Shown piece by piece: positions 48,521 through 58,280 of a stretch of DNA of 64,000 bases; position 1 is the stretch's first letter, and each line of letters opens with the position of its first letter. The position numbers and the translations under genes are program-made. The stretch comes from Marinobacter salexigens (GTDB taxonomy: Bacteria > Pseudomonadota > Gammaproteobacteria > Pseudomonadales > Oleiphilaceae). Below the pieces are notes generated by a model that saw nothing but the letters and a program-made list of their open reading frames with translations, made no database searches and had not been told where the DNA came from. The stretch lies in NCBI RefSeq assembly GCF_018860765.1, contig NZ_JAHKPV010000008.1, positions 86,182 to 150,181 on the forward strand. Reading direction: 5' to 3'.

Positions 48521-49348
48521 TTACTCCCGTAACCGGCTCGTCTCGTGAGCCCGGAATGCATAACTGGCGGCCCGACCGCGGGGGCCCTGACAATATTCCT
48601 GAATCCATGCGTCGTCTGTTGCCGCGACTTTTTCAATGCGGTCTGCGACCAGAACCTTTTTCTGCGACAGAACCGCAACCCTGTCGCACGTTGTATACAG
48701 CGTATCCAAATCGTGTGTAACCAAAAACACGGTCAGCCCCAAAGCGTCACGAAGGGTAACTATAAGCTTATCAAAAGCGGCAGCGCCAATAGGATCTAGA
48801 CCAGCGGTGGGTTCATCCAAAAACATAATTTCAGGGTCCATTGCTAGAGCGCGTGCCAAAGCAGCGCGCTTGACCATACCACCGGAGAGTTCTGACGGGT
48901 ACTTGAGGGCCGAGTCGGCTGGGAGGCCCGTTAGGGCAAGCTTCATACGGGCAAGCTCTTCGGCATCGGCACGGGATAGGTCGCAATGCTCAATCAATGG
49001 GAGAGCAATGTTCTGCAGCAGGTTCAATGAGGTAAACAAGGCTCCTCTTTGGAAGAGAACACCAAAGCGCTGCTCTGTGTCTGAACGTTCTACGGCGCTC
49101 AGTTCGTTGAGATCTTTCCCGAACACTCGTATCCGGCCGTCTGACGGTTTATGCAGTCCTACGATGCTTCTTAGGAGTACGGACTTGCCGGTTCCTGATC
49201 CGCCAACAACGCCAAGAATTTCGCCTTTGAACAGGTTGAGATCAAGGTCTTTGTGTACGACATGGCTGCCGAACCGGTTATCAAGATTCTCGACTTCAAT
49301 AACGGTTGGTAATTGGCTGGCGGCCATATGGGCTCTTGAATCGGTCAT
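48521..49348 (-). CDS. ABC transporter ATP-binding protein (MlaF-like)
   Basis: The ATPase of the MCE system has 275 residues, with Walker A GGSGTGKS (49-56), the signature LSGGMVKRAALARALAM and Walker B IMFLDEPTAGLDPIGA. It is 3 bases from the permease gene, with which it makes the inner-membrane motor. Confidence 0.94.
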   Translation of the reverse strand: MTDSRAHMAASQLPTVIEVENLDNRFGSHVVHKDLDLNLFKGEILGVVGGSGTGKSVLLRSIVGLHKPSDGRIRVFGKDLNELSAVERSDTEQRFGVLFQRGALFTSLNLLQNIALPLIEHCDLSRADAEELARMKLALTGLPADSALKYPSELSGGMVKRAALARALAMDPEIMFLDEPTAGLDPIGAAAFDKLIVTLRDALGLTVFLVTHDLDTLYTTCDRVAVLSQKKVLVADRIEKVAATDDAWIQEYCQGPRGRAASYAFRAHETSRLRE

Positions 49349-49351
49349 AAT

Positions 49352-50521
49352 TTACCAGCCCATTTCCATAAAGAAGAGCGCGGCCACGGCGTCCAGAAGG
49401 ATAACGATAAAAATGGATTGAACCACACTTGATGTCGTATGTACGCCAACCGATTGTGCACTACCTCCTACCTTGAGCCCTTCAAGGCAACCTATGGCGG
49501 CAATCAGAAATGCCAAGAAGGGTGCTTTCGACATGCCAACAAGAAAATGCTTAAGCGCAATATCCCGCTCAACAATCGCCATAAACTGCGCAGGTGAGAT
49601 ATCTAGGGCCAGCGCACAAACCATACCGCCGCCTATCAGGCCGGATAGCATGCCAACAAAGGTAAGAATAGGCAGGCTGATCATCATTGCTAGAACTCGT
49701 GGTATGACCAGTAGCTCAACCGGGTCTAACCCCAGAGTGCGGATCGCATCCAGCTCCTCGTTTACCTTCATGGCGCCGATCTGTGCCGTAAAGGCGCTGG
49801 CGGTGCGGCCTGCGAGTATGATTGCGGCAAGCAGAACACCAAACTCCCGCAAAAACGAAAAAGCGACCAAATTAACGGTATAGATTGTGGCGCCGAAGTC
49901 TTTCAGCACAGTGGCGCCCAGAAAAGCGACGACAGCGCCCACCAGAAACGTTAGCAGAGCGACGATGGGCAGGGCGTTGAGCCCAGTGTTATGAATGGCA
50001 GCTACAAAAGGTGTAACACGCCAGCGACTGGGTCGAGGAAGAACCACAAAAAGTGTTGCGATAATCTGACCTATAAAACCGGCCAGTAGGTAGGTTAGGT
50101 GCCAGATTGCCTCCACCGACTTGCCGGTTTCCGAAAGAAACTGTGGAATGGGCGAAAGGCCTTCGGGCTCGGGGGAGGGTGGCTGCCGCATCGCATCTGC
50201 CACAGCGTGAAGCAGTGCACGCTGCTCTTGCGGTAGAGTGCCATCTTGCTCTGCCAGCGCCATGAGGGTTTCTGCCCCCAGCAGGCTTATTAGAAGCGAG
50301 GCGCCCGCTGTATCAACTCGCCCTAGCCCCGTAAGGTCCACATTGTTCGTGCTCCAGTTCTTGCCAGAATAACCTTCAACAGTCTGTTTGAGTGCCATGT
50401 AGTCAAGCAGAGTCCAGTCGCCCCGGATGGTCAGGCTGCCATTCTCATCCTTTAACGATCCTGTCTGACGACGAATCGATGGAGAGTTTCTGTGGTCTGA
50501 GGAATTGGCACTGGTGGGCAC
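49352..50521 (-). CDS. MlaE-family permease with N-terminal STAS domain
   Basis: The 389 residues join a STAS domain (about 25-130) to an MlaE permease (about 155-389, GRTASAFTAQIGAMKVNEELDAIRTLG being the conserved loop region, shown here only in part by ELDAIRTLG). In E. coli the STAS part is a separate protein, MlaB, so this is a natural fusion. It begins the MCE operon of permease, ATPase, MCE protein and lipoprotein. Confidence 0.93.
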   Translation of the reverse strand: MPTSANSSDHRNSPSIRRQTGSLKDENGSLTIRGDWTLLDYMALKQTVEGYSGKNWSTNNVDLTGLGRVDTAGASLLISLLGAETLMALAEQDGTLPQEQRALLHAVADAMRQPPSPEPEGLSPIPQFLSETGKSVEAIWHLTYLLAGFIGQIIATLFVVLPRPSRWRVTPFVAAIHNTGLNALPIVALLTFLVGAVVAFLGATVLKDFGATIYTVNLVAFSFLREFGVLLAAIILAGRTASAFTAQIGAMKVNEELDAIRTLGLDPVELLVIPRVLAMMISLPILTFVGMLSGLIGGGMVCALALDISPAQFMAIVERDIALKHFLVGMSKAPFLAFLIAAIGCLEGLKVGGSAQSVGVHTTSSVVQSIFIVILLDAVAALFFMEMGW

Positions 50522-50562
50522 TTGGGTCTGAATTCCAAAGGTTGGGCTATTAGCTTGCTAGC

Positions 50563-51177
50563 TTAGAGCTTGTAGATGCTGTCTGCCAGTATTCGACGAT
50601 CTTCTTCGTCGTGGCTTGCAAGAACAATGAGTGTTCCCTGAGCCTTCTGATCCAGTAAAAGCTGTCGAAGAAGATCCCGCGCATCACTATCAAGGCCTGT
50701 AAGCGGCTCATCTAGGAGCAAAACCGGCTGTTGCCGCAGAATTGCCCGCAGTAATGCGACACGCTGCCTTTGGCCACCGGAAAGGTCTCCGGGCAAACGC
50801 TTGCCAAAGCCATCGAGGCCAACGCTTTGCAAGCCTTTATCGATAGCTTGTTGATCCCTCGAGGTAAGCTTCAGCCCTGGATGGATGCCCAGACCAATAT
50901 TCGCATCGACACTCAGGTGCTCGAAAAGGTTGTGTTCTTGAAACACGCTGGTCATGGGGCGGTGCCAGGGTGCGTGATGGCGAAGGCTCATATTCTGCCA
51001 AAGAATATCGCCGGACTGTGGCTCGAGAAAACCTGCCAGCAAGTTCATCAGTGTGGATTTGCCTGAGCCACTGGCGCCATGTACTGCGATGCATTGTCCT
51101 GGCTCCACCGTGAAATCGAAATTCCATGGAGATTCCTGATCCGGGTAGGCAAACACCAGATTTCTTACTTCAAGCAT
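50563..51177 (-). CDS. thiQ: Thiamine ABC transporter, ATP-binding protein
   Basis: ThiQ powers thiamine uptake. From the ATG at 51177 it has 204 residues, with Walker A GASGSGKS (34-41), the signature LSGGQRQRVALLRAILRQ and Walker B LLLDEPLTGLD. The frame is open further upstream, but that part lies inside thiP and has no family similarity. It overlaps the thiP end by 8 bases. It is the last gene of thiBPQ. Confidence 0.94.
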   Translation of the reverse strand: MLEVRNLVFAYPDQESPWNFDFTVEPGQCIAVHGASGSGKSTLMNLLAGFLEPQSGDILWQNMSLRHHAPWHRPMTSVFQEHNLFEHLSVDANIGLGIHPGLKLTSRDQQAIDKGLQSVGLDGFGKRLPGDLSGGQRQRVALLRAILRQQPVLLLDEPLTGLDSDARDLLRQLLLDQKAQGTLIVLASHDEEDRRILADSIYKL

Positions 51178-52894
51178 GTTCAGGCTCCGGAACACTTCTG
51201 GGTGATTTGGTTGCAAAACCGGTTTTGTGTAACGGCGATCCCAACTGGTTAAAAACGCTAAACAACACCAGTAAAAGCAACACAAGCCAGAGCCCGGTTG
51301 CGGCTGCGGCATCCATTCGGTAGCTGCCAAGCTGCTGATAGAGCAATACTGGCAGGGTAGGTTGGCCCGGTGTGCCGAACAGCGCAATAACGCCGAAGTC
51401 GCCCAGCGACAAGCCTGTGCCATAGGCCATGGCCAAAGCTAGTGGCTTGCGCATTCTCGGCCAGTGCAGCCAGCGCCAGCGATACCAGCCTAGTATGCCA
51501 AGCTGATCGGCTTGCTGGCGGCTGGCGGAGTCAAGGCTTCCCAGCGGGCCTTTCAGCATTTGCAATACGAAAGGCAGAGCCATCATGGCGTTAATTAGCG
51601 TGACCAGCACCAATCCTTCGTTTGAACTGCCAAGGCTGGGCCGGAACAGCAGAAACAGACCGGTACCAAGAACCAGCGGCGGAATCATCAAGGGCAAATA
51701 CGCTGCCACATCGGTTAGCCGGGTGATGGCCGGTCTCTTCGATGTTGCTCCACAGGCCAGAATCAACAGGGCCGCGCAGACAGCCATCAAACCGGCGGGT
51801 AGGGCGATGGCCAGACTTCTCATTGTGGCATCAAGTAATGCGGGGTTGGCCGAGAAGCTACCTTGCGGGAAGAAGGCGCTGCCCATACCGGGAAGCCCTC
51901 TGATTAAAATGGCGAACAGTGGCATAACCAGAAAGAGCACAAACAACCCGAGGATGGTGCCATCCGCCAATCGAGCGCGCGGAGAGCTCCCGGCTTTAGT
52001 TCGGTGCGAGGCAACGCGCCTGTCCGGAAGTAGAGAAGCCGTAAGCCCGCGGCGCGCTGCCAGCCACCACAGGAAGCCGCAAATAATAAGCTGAACCATG
52101 GCAAGAAGTGCGGCTTGCCCGGAATCGAACTCGAATCGCAAAGACTGGTAGATGGCAACTTCAATGGTAGTTGCCGCAGGCCCGCCGCCCAGGGTCATCA
52201 CTATGGCGAAGCTAGTGAAGCAGAGGGTGAACACCAACGCAGCAACGCCAGGCAAGACAGGCTTGATGGATGGCCACTCTACCGCTCGCCAATACCACCA
52301 GCGGCCAAGCCCGAGCTGGGCGGCAACCCTGAGTTGCGATGGAGGTGTCCCTTCAGTTGCCTGCAAAAGAATCCGCGCGGCCAAAGGCGCGTTGAAAAAT
52401 ACATGGGCCAACACAATGCCGTTGATGCCATAGAGATTCCAGGAAGCGCCAAGCCAGTCGCTGGCGAAGCCAGTGAACCAACCCTGACGCCCATATACGC
52501 TAACCAATCCAGACACCGCAACAATCGAAGGAAGCACCAAGCTCAGCTCCATCAATCGTAGCAGAACAGCGCGCCCCCGAAACGCAGGTTGTCTGGCGAG
52601 GATTCTGGCAATCGGGATAGCCACAAGAAGGCTGAGTAAAACAGAAAGAAACGCCTGCCAAATCGTAAAACTAACCACAGTGCGCAAATAACGGTTTTGC
52701 CAAAGTTGACTGATATCCGGTAGTGAAGCCTCCCAGACAAGAGCACCCAGTCCCGCCAATGAGAGCAGTACCAGCGCACCGGCTATCGCAAATCCGGGCC
52801 AGAGCTGCCACCCGGGGCGACTGAAGGGTGCAGGCCGACCGGGTGTCGAGTGCGAAGGTAGCGGGTGCTGCTGGCGCTCAGCGAGGCTGCTCAT
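51170..52894 (-). CDS. thiP: Thiamine ABC transporter, permease
   Basis: The 574 residues contain two binding-protein-dependent permease halves, each with about six membrane segments; the first has VLPGVAALVFTLCFTSFAIV. Together with ThiQ and ThiB it takes up thiamine and its phosphates. It follows thiB by 7 bases and is under the TPP riboswitch upstream of thiB. Confidence 0.93.
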   Translation of the reverse strand: MSSLAERQQHPLPSHSTPGRPAPFSRPGWQLWPGFAIAGALVLLSLAGLGALVWEASLPDISQLWQNRYLRTVVSFTIWQAFLSVLLSLLVAIPIARILARQPAFRGRAVLLRLMELSLVLPSIVAVSGLVSVYGRQGWFTGFASDWLGASWNLYGINGIVLAHVFFNAPLAARILLQATEGTPPSQLRVAAQLGLGRWWYWRAVEWPSIKPVLPGVAALVFTLCFTSFAIVMTLGGGPAATTIEVAIYQSLRFEFDSGQAALLAMVQLIICGFLWWLAARRGLTASLLPDRRVASHRTKAGSSPRARLADGTILGLFVLFLVMPLFAILIRGLPGMGSAFFPQGSFSANPALLDATMRSLAIALPAGLMAVCAALLILACGATSKRPAITRLTDVAAYLPLMIPPLVLGTGLFLLFRPSLGSSNEGLVLVTLINAMMALPFVLQMLKGPLGSLDSASRQQADQLGILGWYRWRWLHWPRMRKPLALAMAYGTGLSLGDFGVIALFGTPGQPTLPVLLYQQLGSYRMDAAAATGLWLVLLLLVLFSVFNQLGSPLHKTGFATKSPRSVPEPEHA

Positions 52895-52901
52895 GGGGGG
52901 A

Positions 52902-53906
52902 TTAGCGTGTCATGGCATCCAGCCACTCGTTCATCCATTGGCGGCGGTTGTCGCTGACCGTTTTCGGATCAAAATACAACGCTTCTTCTGGCTGAATCAG
53001 CTTGTCAAAAACAGAAGGCAATTCATCGCCCAGGTCAGTAGCCGGGTACATCACGTTTTTAAGGGGAATATGGCGCTGAAAATCCGCGCTCAGCATAAAG
53101 TCGAGAAATTCTCGCCCGAGTGTTTTCTGATCGGATGACTCAACCAGAGCGGCCACCTCAACTTGCAGATAGTGGCCCTCACTAAATTGAATGGCCTGAT
53201 AACGGTCGGTTTTATCCACGGCCATGTGGTAAGCGGGGGAGGTGCTGTAGGAAAGAATCATTGGTGCCTCGCCGTTCATGAATAACGAGAAATAGCCATC
53301 GCTCCAGCTTTTGGTTGTGGTGAGAATCTTGCCGTTGAGTTGCTGCCACTTTGCAGCTGCCTGATCACCGTAAACATGGCGCATCCAGAGCAGCAATCCC
53401 AAGCCTGGTGTGCTGGTTCTTGGGTCCTGGATGATGATCTTCAGGTCGTCAGGGGCAGCAATCAGCGCCTCTAGGCTTTTTGGCGGGTTGGGCAGTTGTT
53501 CGGTATCGTAAACGAACGCAAAGTAGCCCCAGTCGTAAGGTACAAACACGGGGTCCTGCCAGTTGATGGGCAGATTCAGGGCTGAAAGATCGGTTTCATG
53601 GTTTGCCAGCAAGCCGGTTTGCCGGGTGGTTTCCATAGTGGCAGTGTCCAGGCCCAACACTACATCGGCCTGAGTACTTTTGCCCTCAAGGCGCAGGCGT
53701 TGGAGAATGTCGCCACCGCTATCCAGGACCACATAGTTGATCTGGCAGTTGCACGTCTGCTCAAAGGCCTCTTTAACCGCAGGGCCGGGGCCCCATTCCG
53801 CGGCAAAAGACGGATGGGTGTATACAGTGAGATTGGGTGTTTTCTGAGCGTGCGCAGGCGTAAAAGCTAAGGCGAACAAAAACAGTGGCAGTACTCTAAT
53901 GAACAT
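52902..53906 (-). CDS. thiB: Thiamine-binding periplasmic protein
   Basis: ThiB catches thiamine in the periplasm for ThiPQ. The 334-residue precursor has a signal peptide of about 20 residues (ending TPAHA) and the mature sequence LTVYTHPSFAAEWGPGPAVK, followed by the Tbp-type pattern (VLGLDTATMETTRQTGLL). I chose the ATG at 53906 because it gives the signal peptide; the open frame upstream lies in the riboswitch. Confidence 0.93.
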   Translation of the reverse strand: MFIRVLPLFLFALAFTPAHAQKTPNLTVYTHPSFAAEWGPGPAVKEAFEQTCNCQINYVVLDSGGDILQRLRLEGKSTQADVVLGLDTATMETTRQTGLLANHETDLSALNLPINWQDPVFVPYDWGYFAFVYDTEQLPNPPKSLEALIAAPDDLKIIIQDPRTSTPGLGLLLWMRHVYGDQAAAKWQQLNGKILTTTKSWSDGYFSLFMNGEAPMILSYSTSPAYHMAVDKTDRYQAIQFSEGHYLQVEVAALVESSDQKTLGREFLDFMLSADFQRHIPLKNVMYPATDLGDELPSVFDKLIQPEEALYFDPKTVSDNRRQWMNEWLDAMTR

Positions 53907-53985
53907 GATGGTGTATTCTCCGCAACAAGTGAGGGGTGGCCATAATTGGCAGCCATGTCGCGGGCCCCACCAGTTCTGGTGAGTG

Positions 53986-54066
53986 CTCAATCCCTTCGCC
54001 GGCATAATCCGGATCAGGTTCCGCGGGTATGGTCTCAGCCCGGCATTTGCCCGGCACCCCGTTGAG
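53986..54066 (-). promoter_or_regulatory. TPP riboswitch (THI element)
   Basis: Read on the minus strand, the region has the CTGAGA box (54033-54038), then ACCCGCGGAACCTGATC and the conserved TTATGCCGGCGAAGGGA. A short P1 stem, CTCAA with TTGAG, closes the element. It lies about 80 bases before thiB. High thiamine diphosphate should turn down thiBPQ. A short GC-rich stem CACCAG/CTGGTG follows and may belong to the switching part. Confidence 0.95.
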
Positions 54067-54123
54067 TTGAATAAAGTGTACCATGCTGGCGGTTGGCAAT
54101 GGTAAGAGGCAAGGAGAAGGCAG

Positions 54124-55257
54124 GTGCCAAAGTTTTTACATACAGCAGACTGGCAAATGGGCAGAACCTATAGCCGGTTCGACGCGGAAGATGGCGCGGC
54201 ATTGGTTGAAGCTCGATATGAAGCCATAGAGCGACTAGCGGCGCTGGCCACTGAACACCAGTGCGACGCGGTTTTGGTTGCCGGCGATGTGTTTGATGCT
54301 CAAACCGTGTCTGATCGCACCATCAGGCGCGTATTTAACGCCACCAGTGGCTTTGCTGGCCCTTGGGTAATGCTGCCAGGTAACCACGACGCAGCACTTG
54401 CGGAGAGTGTGTGGACTCGCGCAATGCGCCTCGGCGCCGTTCCACCGAATGTTCACCTTGCTCTTGAATCCGGGGTGACATCTCTGCCGGAGCAGGGCAT
54501 TGCGGTTTTGTCCGCGCCTCTTACCCAACGACACACCTATGGCGACCTGACTCAACCTTTTGCCGATATGGAAACTGAAGCGAATTTTTTGCGCATAGGC
54601 TTGGCCCACGGCAGCGTTCAGGGCTTGCTGCCGGACGAAATTGATTCCACCAACCCCATTGCTCCCGACAGAACCAGCACGGCCAAACTGGATTACCTGG
54701 CCTTGGGTGACTGGCACGGCGTTAAGCGGATTAACGAACGAACTTGGTACAGCGGTACGCCGGAACCTGAGCGCTTTCGCAACAACGATGCCGGGTACGT
54801 ATTGATTGTTGATGTCGAAAACCCCGGTGCGACACCCCAAGTGACCCGGCATGAGACCGCCCGTTATCAATGGCACCAATGGCGGGAAACTTTGTCTGTC
54901 CCATCCGACCTAGACCAACTTTTGATTCGCATAGGCGAGTTGACAGAGGCTTCGGTTCTGGACGTGAAACTTAACGGCATACTCACGCTGAGCGGCGACC
55001 AAAAACTGACGGAAGCCCTTTCTATAGCAGAAGCCCGCTACCGCAGTGTTACCTGTGATCGAAGCGGCTTGCAACTGGAGCCCACAGAAGAAGATATTGC
55101 TGAGCTCCATGCAGATGGGTATCTCGGAGAAGTGGTTCAAGAGCTAAGAGAGAGCCAGCAGGCGACTGAAGAAGATGAGGCGGCAACCGTAGCAAGGGAT
55201 GCACTCGGTATTCTTGCAGGCCTACTCAAATCCAAAGACGCGGAGGTAGCCCAATGA
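54124..55257 (+). CDS. SbcD-like DNA-repair metallophosphoesterase (YhaO-type)
   Basis: The 377 residues have the Mre11/SbcD phosphoesterase motifs in order: FLHTADWQMG (motif I), VAGDVFDAQ (II), LPGNHD (III), ALGDWHG (V). The capping domain follows. The start is GTG at 54124 with AAGGAGA upstream. It overlaps the ATPase gene by 4 bases (ATGA), so the two make a nuclease-ATPase pair like YhaO-YhaN of Bacillus, which is linked to DNA repair. Confidence 0.9.
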   Translation: MPKFLHTADWQMGRTYSRFDAEDGAALVEARYEAIERLAALATEHQCDAVLVAGDVFDAQTVSDRTIRRVFNATSGFAGPWVMLPGNHDAALAESVWTRAMRLGAVPPNVHLALESGVTSLPEQGIAVLSAPLTQRHTYGDLTQPFADMETEANFLRIGLAHGSVQGLLPDEIDSTNPIAPDRTSTAKLDYLALGDWHGVKRINERTWYSGTPEPERFRNNDAGYVLIVDVENPGATPQVTRHETARYQWHQWRETLSVPSDLDQLLIRIGELTEASVLDVKLNGILTLSGDQKLTEALSIAEARYRSVTCDRSGLQLEPTEEDIAELHADGYLGEVVQELRESQQATEEDEAATVARDALGILAGLLKSKDAEVAQ

Positions 55258-57902
55258 AACTCCAGCGTTTACGTGTTGAGCAGTTTCGCCAATTCAGGCA
55301 CGGTCTGGAGTTGGATAGCCTGCAGCCGGGCATTAACCTGATTCACGGCCCCAACGAATCCGGTAAGAGCACTCTGGTCCGCGCCATTCGTGCCGCTTTT
55401 TTTGAACGTTACCGATCCAAATCCGCTGGAGACTTGGCGCCTTGGGGCGATTCTTCTGCCGCGCCAACGGTTGAACTGACATTTAAGCACGGAGGCAAGC
55501 ATTGGCAACTGGACAAGCGTTTCCTCAAACGCCATCGCTGTGATCTGAGGGTAGATGACGAAACCTTCAGCGGCGAAGAAGCCGAAGAAAAACTGGCTGA
55601 ATTGCTGGGCTACCAGTTCCCCAAAAAAGGCGCCAGCAAAGAAGAGCATTGGGGAATTCCGGGTTTGCTTTGGGTAGAGCAGGGAACCGGGCAAAACATT
55701 GAAAACGCCGTGCTGCACGCCGGTGGCCATCTTAAATCCGCGTTGAATAATCTGGTGGGAGAAGTCGCCAGTAGCGGTGGCGACGAGATTATTCAGGCTG
55801 TGGAGCAGCAGCGCAAAGAGCTACTGACATCCACCGGGAGGCCAAGGGGCGACTATCTGGAACTTGCCAATAACCGGGAGGCGCTGCAACAGCAAGTATT
55901 GGAGCTGAAATCACGGGTTGAACAGTATAAGACTCAAGTGGATCGTTTGGGAACTCTGGCAGATGAGCATGAACAGGCCAATCGCGATCGACCTTGGGAA
56001 GAGGCCAGACGCGAGATGCAGCTCGCAGAAAAAAAATACCGGGATGTTGAGGCATTGCAGGAGCAACAGGCTCGGGGATTGGAGTCGCAAAAACAGATTC
56101 AGCAAAACCTCTCGTTACTTCAGCAAAACCAGATTCACTGGCGCAACCAGAATGACCAGCTTGAGCTGCGTCATCAAAGCTATCTCAAGGCAAAACACCA
56201 GCTAGAGCAGGAGGAACTCGCCAGCCCTGAGTTGGTAGCGCAGGTTGAACGTGCGCGCAACCAATACCAGCTCGCCAACCAAACCGTTCAGCAAGCCCAC
56301 CTGAGAGATAAGCGCGAGCGCTTGCAAAAAGACTGCGCGCGGCTAGAAGCTGATCTGACCCAACTCAAACAAAGGCAGGATAAAGCCAAAGATATTCAGA
56401 ATTCTCTGGATGCAGCACGGAATCAAAAAAAGAAAAACCTTATAAATCGCAATGCATTACAGGCACTAAAGAAGAATCAACGTGAACTCGATGACGCGAA
56501 CATCCGAATCCAAACCGTAGCCACTCGTGTTACCTGGAATCTTCAACCAGGTGCCACTCTGAACCTGAATGGGCAAAGCGTTGAAGGGCAGGGCGAGAAG
56601 CTGCTGCTGGAGCAAGGTGTTCTTACAATTCCTGATATCGGTGATCTCGGGATTCAGCCCGGAGGCGATGACCTTGCCAGCCTCCGCCGACAGCTTGAAC
56701 GATTGCGGAACTCTGTGTCGCAGCAATTGACGGAGCTGGGAGTTGATTCCGTTGAAGCAGCAGAGGGAAAGTTGGCGCGCCTGCAAGATGCTGAAGCACA
56801 GATACAACGCTTTGATGACCTTCTAAAGTCTCTGGCGCCCTTAGGCGTCGACCAGCTTGTTTCCGGGCGGACTGAGGTCGAGTCCGAGCTGCTCGCTAGG
56901 ACCACTGAGCTTAAAGCGCTGCCAGAAGCGGGAGACACAGAGGGTGATCCAAAACCGCTGAGCCAAGCTGAGGCGGAGTTAAAGCAAGCGGAGGGTCAAC
57001 TCACAGACGCAGAGGCGAGGCAGAGAAACCAGGAAAGGTTGTTGCAAAAAGCTCGTTACGTTAGCGAAACAACGCAGCAGGAATGGCAGCGAATGCAGGG
57101 TGAGCTGAACAGCCCCGAGCGCCAGTCACAAATAGAAGGAATTGCCCGCGATATCGCCGTTGCGGAAAAGCAAAACGCAGAACTCGAAGCGTCCTTGAAA
57201 GACCGTGAAGCGTTGATTCGTGAAGCTCGTCCTGAGTTGTTGAAACAGGACATAGAGCGTTACCGCGCCACCGCCGAACATCAGGAAAATGCTCAGCAGA
57301 AACGAGCCTTGGAGCTAAGTGAAATCCGAGCAAGGCTGGAAGCCTGGGGGGCTGAGGGGCTAGAGGAGAAGCAGAACGAACTAGCGGCTGATTTAGAACA
57401 CGTTACCCGCCGGTATCTTGAGCTCGATAGACGGGCAAAAGCGCTGGAGATGCTCCTGAACCTGTTAATCGAAAAACGTCAGGCACTGACAAGGCGTTTG
57501 CAGGCGCCGCTGCAAAAACATCTGGACCATTACCTGACCCTTCTCTTCCCTGAAGCCAGCTTGGAAGTGGATGAAAACCTTATGCCCGGTAAATTCAGCC
57601 GGGGCAGCGAACTGGGGCAGATGGCAGAGTTGAGCTTTGGTGCCCGGGAGCAGATGGGCCTTATTAGCCGCCTGGCCTATGCAGATCTGCTGAAAGAAGC
57701 AGGGCGGCCGACACTAATCATTCTGGATGACACTCTGGTGCACAGCGACTCATCGCGTTTGGACGGTATGAAGCGGATACTGTTTAACGCAGCAACCCGC
57801 CACCAGATACTGTTATTCACCTGCCATCCTGAAAAATGGCGGGATCTGGGTGTAGAGCCGCGGGATCTTGAGGCCCTGAAAATTCACGGTGAAACTGGTT
57901 AA
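55254..57902 (+). CDS. SbcC/Rad50-like ATPase (YhaN-type)
   Basis: The 882 residues have an N-terminal ATPase half with Walker A GPNESGKS (32-39), a long coiled-coil region (about 200-760) and a C-terminal half with Walker B LIILDDTLVHSD and FTCHPEKW. A clear zinc-hook CxxC in the middle is not seen, which fits YhaN-type proteins rather than SbcC. It is translationally coupled to the phosphoesterase gene. Confidence 0.9.
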   Translation: MKLQRLRVEQFRQFRHGLELDSLQPGINLIHGPNESGKSTLVRAIRAAFFERYRSKSAGDLAPWGDSSAAPTVELTFKHGGKHWQLDKRFLKRHRCDLRVDDETFSGEEAEEKLAELLGYQFPKKGASKEEHWGIPGLLWVEQGTGQNIENAVLHAGGHLKSALNNLVGEVASSGGDEIIQAVEQQRKELLTSTGRPRGDYLELANNREALQQQVLELKSRVEQYKTQVDRLGTLADEHEQANRDRPWEEARREMQLAEKKYRDVEALQEQQARGLESQKQIQQNLSLLQQNQIHWRNQNDQLELRHQSYLKAKHQLEQEELASPELVAQVERARNQYQLANQTVQQAHLRDKRERLQKDCARLEADLTQLKQRQDKAKDIQNSLDAARNQKKKNLINRNALQALKKNQRELDDANIRIQTVATRVTWNLQPGATLNLNGQSVEGQGEKLLLEQGVLTIPDIGDLGIQPGGDDLASLRRQLERLRNSVSQQLTELGVDSVEAAEGKLARLQDAEAQIQRFDDLLKSLAPLGVDQLVSGRTEVESELLARTTELKALPEAGDTEGDPKPLSQAEAELKQAEGQLTDAEARQRNQERLLQKARYVSETTQQEWQRMQGELNSPERQSQIEGIARDIAVAEKQNAELEASLKDREALIREARPELLKQDIERYRATAEHQENAQQKRALELSEIRARLEAWGAEGLEEKQNELAADLEHVTRRYLELDRRAKALEMLLNLLIEKRQALTRRLQAPLQKHLDHYLTLLFPEASLEVDENLMPGKFSRGSELGQMAELSFGAREQMGLISRLAYADLLKEAGRPTLIILDDTLVHSDSSRLDGMKRILFNAATRHQILLFTCHPEKWRDLGVEPRDLEALKIHGETG

Positions 57903-57948
57903 AAAATACTCGCAAACCCCCACTAAAACAAAAACTTAAAAAAAGGTA

Positions 57949-57976
57949 TTGACGAAAGAGCCGTAATCCGTAGAAT
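57949..57976 (+). promoter_or_regulatory. Promoter of the tRNA-Gly/tRNA-Cys unit
   Basis: TTGACG (57949-57954) and TAGAAT (57971-57976) with a 16-base spacer form a good sigma-70 promoter. The bases after the -10 box are GC-rich, as usual for stringently controlled stable-RNA genes. tRNA-Gly begins 38 bases later. Confidence 0.82.
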
Positions 57977-58014
57977 ACGCATCCGTTGTCGGGGCATTGC
58001 TTCGGTAACTAAGA

Positions 58015-58090
58015 GCGGGAATAGCTCAGTTGGTAGAGCACAACCTTGCCAAGGTTGGGGTCGCGAGTTCGAATCTCGTTTCCCGCTCCA
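58015..58090 (+). tRNA. tRNA-Gly (GCC)
   Basis: A standard 76-base tRNA with encoded CCA. The acceptor stem GCGGGAA pairs with TTCCCGC; the anticodon loop CTTGCCAA carries GCC, which reads GGC and GGU; the T loop is GTTCGAATC. It is the first RNA of the cluster. Confidence 0.98.
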
Positions 58091-58153
58091 ATTACTTCAA
58101 GTCTCTCAACGCCAACCTGAGAGCACAAAGACTCGAATCCTTCGATCTTTTTA

Positions 58154-58227
58154 GGCGCGGTGGCAGAGTGGTCATGCAGCGGACTGCAACTCCGCGTACG
58201 CCGGTTCGATTCCGACCCGCGCCTCCA
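58154..58227 (+). tRNA. tRNA-Cys (GCA)
   Basis: A 74-base tRNA with encoded CCA. The acceptor stem GGCGCGG pairs with CCGCGCC; the anticodon loop ACTGCAACT carries GCA; the T loop is GGTTCGATTCC. It is the left border of the mobile island, whose integrase probably used this tRNA region. In relatives a tRNA-Leu usually follows Gly and Cys; none is seen here within the window. Confidence 0.97.
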
Positions 58228-58280
58228 TTTTTATCGTTTCAAATCAGTTAGTTAACGCCTGTGATTTTAGTTCAGGTTCT

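Noticed and set aside
48514..48678. A longer start for the MCE protein, adding 55 residues
   Set aside because: The extra residues overlap the ATPase gene and would put a basic stretch before the membrane anchor; the ATG at 48513 fits the family.
53968..53982. The CACCAG/CTGGTG stem after the TPP riboswitch as a full terminator
   Set aside because: The loop would be only two to four bases and no T run follows, so it is not a convincing terminator.
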